Of a DNA stretch of 64,000 nucleotides, positions 55,106 to 62,648 are shown one piece after another (within the stretch, counting starts at the first letter, position 1; every line of letters begins with the position of its first letter). The notes under the pieces were generated by a model. The model was not told where the DNA came from. It saw only the letters and a program-made list of their open reading frames with translations, and made no database searches. The DNA is from Todiramphus chloris collaris (taxonomy: Eukaryota; Chordata; Aves; Coraciiformes; Alcedinidae), in the NCBI GenBank assembly GCA_025345505.1, contig JANVCC010009742.1:560907-624906 (forward strand), read 5' to 3'. Both the position numbers and the translations under genes were made by a program.

Positions 55106-55685
55106 ACCACAATCGCCCCTCGGCCACGTCTTTGTTCCGGGTGACCACGGCAACTCCGCCGGCGGCATAGGCCTTGTCCTGACCGAGCGCAACGACGTTT
55201 CCATCGTGCAGGTGACCGCATGGCGCGGGACCATCCCCGCCGTCCTGACCGCCATCGGCAATGTAACCGGATTGAATGTCGCGGACAAACCCGGCGCCGG
55301 GCGCAGTGCGGGCGAAAAATCCGCCTTCGGTTTCGCGCCCGGACGTTATTTCGTCGTGAGCCCGTCCGCTGATCTGGAAGACCGCCTGCGCAGGGCCGTA
55401 CCGCTGGAAACCGGCACGATCGTCGATCTGACCCATGGTCGCACCGCCATTCGCGTCAAGGGCCCGTGGTCGGAATGGGTGCTGTCGAAGCTGTTTGCCA
55501 TCGACTTTTCCGAACACGGCTTTCCCGTCGGCTTCGGCCGCGCCACGCTGCACCACGATATCCACGCCAATATCCAGCGGATCGATGCGGAGACCTTCGA
55601 CCTCTACGTGTTCCGCACCTTTGCCCGTTCGTTCTGGCAGACGCTGGGGCATGCGGCGGCGGAGGTCGGCTACCGCGTCGAATAA
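55098..55685 (+). CDS. soxG: Sarcosine oxidase gamma subunit
   Basis: The ATG at 55098 shares eight bases (ATGGCTGA) with the end of soxA. The 195-residue protein has the SoxG pattern: ISIVQVTAWRGT-like segment VSIVQVTAWRGT, LTHGRTAIRVKG (about 112-123) and the C-terminal YVFRTFARSFWQTLGHAAAE. Family knowledge: SoxG is a GcvT-like small subunit that helps the alpha subunit handle folate. It ends 22 bases before the convergent guanine deaminase gene. Confidence 0.93.
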   Translation: MAEPQSPLGHVFVPGDHGNSAGGIGLVLTERNDVSIVQVTAWRGTIPAVLTAIGNVTGLNVADKPGAGRSAGEKSAFGFAPGRYFVVSPSADLEDRLRRAVPLETGTIVDLTHGRTAIRVKGPWSEWVLSKLFAIDFSEHGFPVGFGRATLHHDIHANIQRIDAETFDLYVFRTFARSFWQTLGHAAAEVGYRVE

Positions 55686-55707
55686 GCAATTTCCGGCTTG
55701 TCGCTCG

Positions 55708-57024
55708 TTATGATGCGAGCAGGCTCTTCGCCGGTTTTCCCGCGATATAGACTTCCGCAATGGTGCGGTCGTCGCCCATGGTCTGCATCAGGAACAGCTC
55801 TTCAACCAGCGTTTCCACCGTTTCCATGCGCAAGCGCATGGCCGGGGTGGAGCGGGCATTGAGCACGATGCAGTCCGCTTCCGCGCCCGGCGTGAACGAG
55901 CCGATGATGCCCTGCAGCGACAGCGCGCGGGCATTGCCCAGTGTCGCCTGATAATACGAGCGCAGGGGGTGATAGCGCTGGCCCTGAATGTTCAGGATCT
56001 TGTAGCCCTCATCCAGCGTGCGCAGCATGGAATAGGAGGTGCCGCCGCCGATATCGGTGGCAATCGCATGGCGCACCGGCGGATGGGACGCCTCGAGGCG
56101 CGCCAGATTGAACAGGCCGCTGCCGATGAACAGGTTCGAGGTCGGGCAGAAGACTGCGACGGACCCGCTATTGGCGATGGCAGCAATTTCCGCATCGGTC
56201 AGGTGGATGCAATGGCCAAGCAATGTCTTGGGACCAAGCAGGCCGTAATGCTCATAGACCTGCGTATAATCCCGGCTCCACGGAAACAGCTCCGCTACGA
56301 AGGCAATCTCGGCGGTGTTTTCACACAGATGCGTCTGCACGTGCAGATCAGGATATTCGCGGGCCAGCGCCCCGCTCATCTCCAGCTGTTCCGGCGTCGA
56401 TGTCGGTGCAAAGCGCGGCGTGATGGCATAGAGCTGGCGCCCGGTTCCGTGCCATTTGCCGATCAGTTCCTTGCTGTCGTCATAACCCGACTGCGCCGTG
56501 TCGAGAAGACCGGGCGGCGCATTGCGGTCCATCATCACCTTGCCCGCGATCATGCGCATGTTGCGCCGGTCCGCCTCGGTGAAAAATGCCTCGACCGACG
56601 CCTTGTGCACGGTGCAATAGGCGGCGGCCGTGGTGGTGCCATGGCGGATCAGCTCATCGAAGAAAGCCGAGGCGATGCGCTGCGGATGGCCCTGATTGGA
56701 GAATTTCTGCTCCTCGACAAACGTGTATTTGTTCAGCCATTCCATCAGTTCGCCCGCATAGGAGGCGACAACCTGCATCTGCGGGTAATGGATGTGGGTA
56801 TCGATGAAGCCCGGCATGATCAAATGCGGGCGATGGTCGACGACCTCGACATTCCGGCCTTCGCCGGCGCGCAGGCGGGCATAGTCGTCAATGGCCCAGA
56901 TCTTGCCGTCGCGGATCAGCAGTCCGCCATCCTCGATATAGGTGAATGCGTCCGGACTGGCGTCGCCCGCCAGCGGCTCGTCGTGAAACGTCAACAGACG
57001 TCCGCGTAACAGAAGTTCGGTCAT
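55708..57024 (-). CDS. guaD: Guanine deaminase
   Basis: The start is the ATG at 57024, which overlaps the puuD stop (ATGA, 57021-57024); a frame to 57060 lies inside puuD. The 438-residue protein has the amidohydrolase metal motif FIDTHIHYPQMQ and further sites VQTHLCEN, LGHCIHL and ATDIGGGTSYS typical of GuaD. Family knowledge: it turns guanine into xanthine with one zinc. With PuuD it forms a purine breakdown pair. Confidence 0.95.
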   Translation of the reverse strand: MTELLLRGRLLTFHDEPLAGDASPDAFTYIEDGGLLIRDGKIWAIDDYARLRAGEGRNVEVVDHRPHLIMPGFIDTHIHYPQMQVVASYAGELMEWLNKYTFVEEQKFSNQGHPQRIASAFFDELIRHGTTTAAAYCTVHKASVEAFFTEADRRNMRMIAGKVMMDRNAPPGLLDTAQSGYDDSKELIGKWHGTGRQLYAITPRFAPTSTPEQLEMSGALAREYPDLHVQTHLCENTAEIAFVAELFPWSRDYTQVYEHYGLLGPKTLLGHCIHLTDAEIAAIANSGSVAVFCPTSNLFIGSGLFNLARLEASHPPVRHAIATDIGGGTSYSMLRTLDEGYKILNIQGQRYHPLRSYYQATLGNARALSLQGIIGSFTPGAEADCIVLNARSTPAMRLRMETVETLVEELFLMQTMGDDRTIAEVYIAGKPAKSLLAS

Positions 57025-58250
57025 TGCGTGGATTTTCCCGATACCGCAGAACGATACCACGCCACGATCCGGGACCGCTCGGCATCTGTCATCTGCGTCA
57101 GATTTCCCGGTGGCATGGCGTGGCTGGCACCGGCGAACAGATAGACCTGGCTGGCATGAGTCGCAATCAGTTCGTCCGTATCGAGGCGAATTCCTTTGGG
57201 CGCGTGCATGATCCCTTCAAAGGACGGCTCCGCCGCATGACACATGGAACAGCGTCCCATGACGGTGTCGCGCACCTCCTGAAAGTTCTGCGCGGCGAGA
57301 AAGGGCGCAGCGGCGCTCGAGACTTTTTCCGGCCCCTGCAGGACCTTCGGCACGGTCGACAGCCAGATGATGACGATGAACAGCACGACCGAGGCCAGCC
57401 ACGTCCAGTGCGGATTGCCGGTTCCGGCATGTTTCGAGTTGAAATAGTGGCGGATGAGCACGCCGATGATGAAAATCAGCGCGGCGATGACCCAGTTGAA
57501 CTCCGTCGAACTCGCCAGCGGATAATGGTTGGACAGCATCAGGAAAATGACGGGCAGCGTCAGGTAATTGTTGTGGGTCGAGCGCTGCTTGGCCTGTTTC
57601 CCGAGCTTCGGATCGGGCGTCTTGCCGGCGATCAGATCGGCAACGACCTTCTTCTGGTTCGGAATGATCAGAAGGAACACATTGCCCGACATGATCGTGG
57701 CGGTGAATGCGCCAAGATGCAGGAAGGCGGCGCGGCCGGTGAACAGATGCGTATAGCCCCATGCCATGACGACGATGACCGCATAGAGGATGAGCATCAG
57801 CGCCGTGTCATTGTTTGCCAGCGGCGACTTGCACAGGAGATCGTAGATCAGCCAGCCGAGCCCGATCGACGCGAGCGAAATCAGGATGGCGACCGGCGTC
57901 GAGACGTCAAGAACATTGCGGTCGATGAGATAAAGGTCAGCGCCGGCATAATAGACGATGCACAGAAGCGCGAAGCCCGAGAGCCACGTGGCGTAGGACT
58001 CCCACTTGAACCAGATCAGATGTTCCGGCATGTGCGGCGGCGCGACCATGTATTTCTGGATGTGATAGAAGCCGCCGCCATGCACCTGCCATTCCTCGCC
58101 GTTCACCCCCTGCGGCAGGCCCTGATGGCGGCGCAGCCCCAGATCAAGCGCGATGAAATAGAAGGATGAGCCGATCCAGGCGATTGCAGTGATCACATGC
58201 AACCAGCGGGCGGCAAAGCTGAGCCATTCCCAGAAAATAAGGTAATCCAT
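57021..58250 (-). CDS. puuD: Urate hydroxylase PuuD (membrane, with cytochrome c domain)
   Basis: The start is the ATG at 58250 with GAGG upstream; an ATG five codons earlier is possible. The protein of about 409 residues has about eight membrane segments (for example HVITAIAWIGSSFYFIALDL) of the DUF989/PuuD type, and a C-terminal cytochrome c domain with the heme motif CSMCH (near residue 341) and AMPPGN. Family knowledge: PuuD oxidises urate to 5-hydroxyisourate in the membrane and passes electrons to a respiratory partner via its heme. It overlaps guaD by four bases. Confidence 0.94.
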   Translation of the reverse strand: MDYLIFWEWLSFAARWLHVITAIAWIGSSFYFIALDLGLRRHQGLPQGVNGEEWQVHGGGFYHIQKYMVAPPHMPEHLIWFKWESYATWLSGFALLCIVYYAGADLYLIDRNVLDVSTPVAILISLASIGLGWLIYDLLCKSPLANNDTALMLILYAVIVVMAWGYTHLFTGRAAFLHLGAFTATIMSGNVFLLIIPNQKKVVADLIAGKTPDPKLGKQAKQRSTHNNYLTLPVIFLMLSNHYPLASSTEFNWVIAALIFIIGVLIRHYFNSKHAGTGNPHWTWLASVVLFIVIIWLSTVPKVLQGPEKVSSAAAPFLAAQNFQEVRDTVMGRCSMCHAAEPSFEGIMHAPKGIRLDTDELIATHASQVYLFAGASHAMPPGNLTQMTDAERSRIVAWYRSAVSGKSTQ

Positions 58251-58320
58251 CGGGGCCTCATGCAAAGCATCACAATGCGTGTGTTCGCGGCCCGATGCAA
58301 GGTGATGGCTGCAAGATCAA

Positions 58321-58442
58321 TGCGTGGTTCGACAAGCTCACTATGAGGGAGGTTGGGGATTGCAGGGAACACCATTCGGCAACGTCCAGGATGGCGTTTC
58401 AGCCCACCCAGTTCCCTCATGGTGAGCTTGTCGAACCACGCA
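58321..58442. repeat. Hairpin repeat (family A), copy 7
   Basis: Arms TGCGTGGTTCGACAAGCTCA and TGAGCTTGTCGAACCACGCA with the long inner core (GGGATTGCAGGGAACACCAT). One position is a G-T wobble (CACTATG against CATGGTG). It lies between puuD and the oxygenase gene. Confidence 0.92.
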
Positions 58443-58466
58443 CCCCAAATCATGCAATGCTGCCAT

Positions 58467-59165
58467 CTACTTGGAATCGTGAAAGATAATCCCGAGTGTA
58501 TGGCGCTGGCCGCTGCACACCCGGCTCACACCATGGCGCATGTTGACCCGGTAATAGCCGCGCGATCCCTTGACGGGGCGCTGGCTGACCGGAAAGACCA
58601 CGCCGTCACCCTGCCGCAGCGGCACCACCTCCGCCCGCGACTGCATGCGCGGACGCTGCTCGGTCAGGACAAATTCGCCGCCAGTGAAATCCGTGCCAGG
58701 CTCTTTCAGCAGAAACGCCACCTGCAGCGGGAACACGTGAATACCATAAATATCCTGATGCAGGCAGTTGTAGTCGCCCGCGCCATATTCCAGCAGCAGC
58801 GGCGTCGGCCGGTCCTGTCCGGCGGCATGACAACGCTCAATGAATGCCTGATGCGCATCGGGATAGCGGATATCGATGCCCATCTGCTCGTTCCAGCGGT
58901 TGGCGATGCGGGCCAGCGGCGGATAAAGCGCTTCACGCAACCCGTGGACAATTTCGGGGAGCGGATAGGAGAAATATTTGTACTCCCCCTGCCCGAAGCC
59001 GTGCCGGGCCATGACGATGCGCTTGCGGAAAATCGTATCGTCGGGATAGCTATCCGCCAGCGCCGTGCATTCGGCGCGCGACAGGACATTGCGCAGAATG
59101 GAGCAGCCGAAAGCCTCCATCTCCGTTTGTGCGGCGGTCCAATCGATCGGGCTCATGTCTGGCAT
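58467..59165 (-). CDS. 2OG-Fe(II) oxygenase (Oxygenase-NA type)
   Basis: The start is the ATG at 59165 with an AAGGATG site; an upstream frame has no site. The 232-residue protein has the iron ligands of 2-oxoglutarate oxygenases: HQD in YNCLHQDIYGIHVFP (about 124-138), then MRHGVSRV and GQRHTLGIIF near the C-terminus. It resembles the Oxygenase-NA family (PF09859), which is annotated with repair of damaged DNA, but I cannot confirm the substrate. It stands alone, after hairpin repeat 7, on the same strand as puuD but upstream of it in position by 216 bases. Confidence 0.82.
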   Translation of the reverse strand: MPDMSPIDWTAAQTEMEAFGCSILRNVLSRAECTALADSYPDDTIFRKRIVMARHGFGQGEYKYFSYPLPEIVHGLREALYPPLARIANRWNEQMGIDIRYPDAHQAFIERCHAAGQDRPTPLLLEYGAGDYNCLHQDIYGIHVFPLQVAFLLKEPGTDFTGGEFVLTEQRPRMQSRAEVVPLRQGDGVVFPVSQRPVKGSRGYYRVNMRHGVSRVCSGQRHTLGIIFHDSK

Positions 59166-59400
59166 TGCAGCATCCTTACTCACGCAGAAATTCCTGCACA
59201 GGAGACCGCAGTTATAGCCGATCAACCACCCGTTTCCTGCGCAGAGCACGATGAAAGGGCCTGCGCTTCACAAAAACGACGGTTTTTTTGTCCATGAGGC
59301 CGGGCACACGACGATTTTAAGTGACTCGGCTTGCCGGACTTCATAAATAGAGTCGCAACGGGGTCTGACAGACCGCGAACGGGAACTGCTGGAAACGCAT

Positions 59401-59817
59401 ATGGGCTTGAACAGAAATGGCAAATCAGAAAGGCGTGGATCCGCTCCGCTGCTGATTTCTATCTTCTGGCTCATTGCGACCCTTGGCGCCGTCTATATCG
59501 CCGCTCCCGAAACGGATCTGCGCAACAACCGCGCCAGCGCACCGGTCCGCGACGATGCCCGCCTTGCCCATGAGAGCGACAATCGCTCCGCCCCCGTGCA
59601 GAACTCCATGCGTATCGCTGCGCTCGAAGCCCTGCACCTGAAAATCAAGAGCGGCGTGCGTGCCGATACGAATTCCCATGACGGCATTCTGCCGGACGGG
59701 ATTTCCCTGATTCTGGCCGGCGCACAGCCAGCCACACCCTCCGAAACCGGTTCAAGCCTGGCGCTTGACCGCATCAGCGTTTTCAGCGCCCGGGCTCCCC
59801 CCGCCGCGCTTGCCTGA
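59401..59817 (+). CDS. Possible single-pass membrane protein
   Basis: The 138-residue ORF has one hydrophobic segment at about 16-34 (PLLISIFWLIATLGAVYIA) after a basic start, and a soluble polar rest with no motif I recognise. The ribosome site (GGAAAC) is only fair. An overlapping minus-strand frame lacks any feature. The orientation and the segment favour this plus-strand gene. secDF follows 109 bases later. Confidence 0.45.
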   Translation: MGLNRNGKSERRGSAPLLISIFWLIATLGAVYIAAPETDLRNNRASAPVRDDARLAHESDNRSAPVQNSMRIAALEALHLKIKSGVRADTNSHDGILPDGISLILAGAQPATPSETGSSLALDRISVFSARAPPAALA

Positions 59818-59926
59818 GGCAATCCGTTGCTCGGCAACGGTTCCAACGCAACACCATCGGCAGCCGCCCGGAACAAACGCGACCATTTCCCGGCAGCCTC
59901 GCCGCAATTCATGACGGAACACTGAT

Positions 59927-62461
59927 ATGCGCACTTCGAAATGGGTTCTTGGAACCTATATTTTCATCATTATTGCGGGCATCATCCTCGCACTGCCCAA
60001 TATTTTCACCAAGGCACAGCTCGATGCCTTGCCCAACTGGCTGCCCAAGAAGCAGATTTCGCTTGGTCTCGATCTTCGCGGCGGTTCCTATCTCGTTCTT
60101 GAAGTGGACGCCGCAGCCCTGAAGAAGGACCGCGTCCGCGCCATGCTGGACGATGCGCGCAACAAGCTGCGCACCGAACGCATTCAGGCGCAGTCAGTCC
60201 GCATCGCCGGTGATTCCGTCATCGTCACCATTGCCGACCAGGCACAGCGCGACCGCGCCGTGACGGTTCTGAAGGAACTGACGGCCCAGGTCGCACAGGT
60301 CGGCTTCGCCGCCCCGGTCAGCGACATCGACATCACCTCCGCCGACAACACGATCCGTCTCACCCTGACGGATGCCGGCATGAAGGACAGGCTCGACAAC
60401 GCCTTGCAGCAGAGCCTTGAAATCGTCCGCCGCCGCGTCGATCAGGTCGGCGTTGCCGAACCCTCGATCCAGCGCGTCGGTTCCGACCGTATCGTCGTCC
60501 AGCTTCCCGGCCTGCAGGACCCGTCCCAGCTGCGCGCGCTGCTCGGCAGCACGGCCAAGATGACGTTCCACATGGTCGCCGACCGCAATTTCGGCGATAC
60601 GCCGCCGCCCGGCATTTCCATCCTGCCGGATGCGAAGAATCCCGGCCAGACCTATCCGGTCGAGGACCGCGTTGCGCTCAGCGGCGAACGCCTGACCGAC
60701 GCCCGCGCCGCCTTCGACCCGCAGACCAACCAGCCGATCATCTCGTTCCGCTTCGACAATGTCGGTGCGCGTCAGTTTGCCGAAATCACCAGCCAGAATG
60801 TCGGCCGTCCCTTCGCCATCGTTCTCGACGGCAAGGTGCTGACCGCGCCGGTCATCCAGGTGCCGATCACCGGTGGTTCCGGCCAGATCACCGGCAATTT
60901 CACGGTGCAGGATACGGTGACAACCGCCGCCCTGCTGCGCGCCGGTGCCCTGCCCGCGCCATTGACGGTCATCGAAGAACGCACGGTTGGTCCTGATCTC
61001 GGCGGCGACGTCATCAAGATGGGCATCCTGACCGGTCTTGTCGGCTTCGCCCTCGTGGTCGGCTTCATTTTCGTGCTCTACGGCGCATGGGGCTTCATCG
61101 CCAACCTGGCGCTGGCGCTCAACGTCATCCTGACATTCGGCGTGCTCAGCCTCATCGGCGCCACCCTTACCCTGCCCGGCATCGCCGCCATCATCCTTGG
61201 CATCGGCTTTGCGGTGGATGCGAACATTCTGATCAACGAGCGTATCCGCGAAGAAGCCCGCAAAGGCATCGGCGCCATGGCCGCCGTCGACCGCGGCTTC
61301 AAACACGCCTACGCCACCATCGTCGATGCGAACGTCACGCACCTGATTTCCACGCTGCTGCTGTTCCTGTTCGGCACCGGCCCGATCCGCGGCTTCGCGG
61401 TCACCATGGTCATCGGCACGCTGATTTCCATGTTCACCGCCGTGACCGTCGTGCGCATCGTGATGACGGCCATCGTCCGCCGCCGCAAGATGAAGACCAT
61501 CCACATCGAGCACGTGGTCAAGCTGGTTCCGGAGACCACGAAAATCTCCTTCATGAACGCCCGCTTCTTCGGTATCGGCGTCTCGATCTTCCTGTCGATC
61601 GCCTCGGTGATCCTGTTCATTCATCCCGGCCTCAACTACGGCATCGACTTCAAGGGCGGTATCCAGGTTGCCGTCACCACGTCGAAACCCGCTGACCTTG
61701 CCACCATGCGCAGTTCGCTGGAAGCACTCGGCCTCGGAGAGGTCGTGCTGCAGCAGGCCGGCGGCGACAATCAGGTCCTGATTCGCGTCCAGCGCCAGGA
61801 TGGCGGCGAAGAAGCCCAGACGGCGGCCGTGACCAAGGTCAAGGCCGCGGTCGAACAGCTCGATGCCGGCGTGAAGATCGAAAGCTCGGAAGTCGTCGGA
61901 CCGAAGGTCAGCCAGGAACTGGCGCGCTCGGGTGTCCTGGCGGTCATCCTCGCCAGTATCGCCATGCTGCTCTATATCTGGTGGCGGTTCGAGTGGCACT
62001 TCGCCCTCGGCGCGATTGCGACGCTCATTCTCGACACGACGAAGACGGTCGGCTTCTTCGCCCTGATGGGGCTGGACTTCAACCTCACCGCCATCGCCGC
62101 GCTTCTGACGATGATCGGCTACTCCGTCAACGACAAGGTGGTGGTCTATGACCGCATGCGCGAGAACCTGCGCATTCACAAGAAGATGCCGCTGCGCCAG
62201 ATCATCGACATGAGTATCAACCAGACGCTGGCCCGTTGTATCTACACCTCCGTCACCATCTTCCTTGCCATGCTGCCCATGGCAATCTGGGGTGGCAAGG
62301 CCGTGGAAAACTTCGCGCTGCCGATGCTTTTCGGTGTCGTGATCGCCACGAGTTCGTCGATCTTCATCGCAGCGCCGATCCTGCTGCTCTTGGGAACATG
62401 GTGGGAAAAGAACCACCAGCACCGCATCGGATCGAGCGAGACACCGGCCGTGAAGAGCTGA
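59927..62461 (+). CDS. secDF: Fused protein-export subunits SecD and SecF
   Basis: The 844-residue protein joins SecD and SecF in one chain, as in many Rhizobiales. The SecD part (about 1-525) starts with one membrane segment and QISLGLDLRGGSYLVLEV at about 44-61, a large periplasmic P1 domain, and the block GFAVDANILINERIREE (about 428-444). The SecF part (about 535-844) has NYGIDFKGGIQVAV and SVNDKVVVYDRMREN. Family knowledge: SecDF uses the proton gradient to help pull proteins through SecYEG. No break or shift is visible. yajC is not seen upstream. Confidence 0.97.
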   Translation: MRTSKWVLGTYIFIIIAGIILALPNIFTKAQLDALPNWLPKKQISLGLDLRGGSYLVLEVDAAALKKDRVRAMLDDARNKLRTERIQAQSVRIAGDSVIVTIADQAQRDRAVTVLKELTAQVAQVGFAAPVSDIDITSADNTIRLTLTDAGMKDRLDNALQQSLEIVRRRVDQVGVAEPSIQRVGSDRIVVQLPGLQDPSQLRALLGSTAKMTFHMVADRNFGDTPPPGISILPDAKNPGQTYPVEDRVALSGERLTDARAAFDPQTNQPIISFRFDNVGARQFAEITSQNVGRPFAIVLDGKVLTAPVIQVPITGGSGQITGNFTVQDTVTTAALLRAGALPAPLTVIEERTVGPDLGGDVIKMGILTGLVGFALVVGFIFVLYGAWGFIANLALALNVILTFGVLSLIGATLTLPGIAAIILGIGFAVDANILINERIREEARKGIGAMAAVDRGFKHAYATIVDANVTHLISTLLLFLFGTGPIRGFAVTMVIGTLISMFTAVTVVRIVMTAIVRRRKMKTIHIEHVVKLVPETTKISFMNARFFGIGVSIFLSIASVILFIHPGLNYGIDFKGGIQVAVTTSKPADLATMRSSLEALGLGEVVLQQAGGDNQVLIRVQRQDGGEEAQTAAVTKVKAAVEQLDAGVKIESSEVVGPKVSQELARSGVLAVILASIAMLLYIWWRFEWHFALGAIATLILDTTKTVGFFALMGLDFNLTAIAALLTMIGYSVNDKVVVYDRMRENLRIHKKMPLRQIIDMSINQTLARCIYTSVTIFLAMLPMAIWGGKAVENFALPMLFGVVIATSSSIFIAAPILLLLGTWWEKNHQHRIGSSETPAVKS

Positions 62462-62494
62462 GCGGAGCCTGATCTGAGCTCTCCAAGCTAAATA

Positions 62495-62535
62495 TCTGCG
62501 GCGTATGAAAAAAATTGCATTTCATGCGCCGCAGA
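62495..62535 (+). terminator. Hairpin after secDF
   Basis: TCTGCGGCG-TATGAAA pairs with TTTCATG-CGCCGCAGA, a long stem 34 bases after the secDF stop. It lacks a T run, so termination is probable but not certain. Confidence 0.5.
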
Positions 62536-62648
62536 ACGACAAAAGTTGTTTGCAAGACATCATGTGTACGCAATACTGAGGCAGTCATTGGCTGCAGACA
62601 GATTGACTCTATTATTTTTCATCACGACCCAGGGGGAGACACCGACAT

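Noticed and set aside
60194-62422. Long open frame (about 742 codons) on the minus strand
   Set aside because: Antisense to secDF, His/Asp-rich low-complexity translation typical of a shadow frame.
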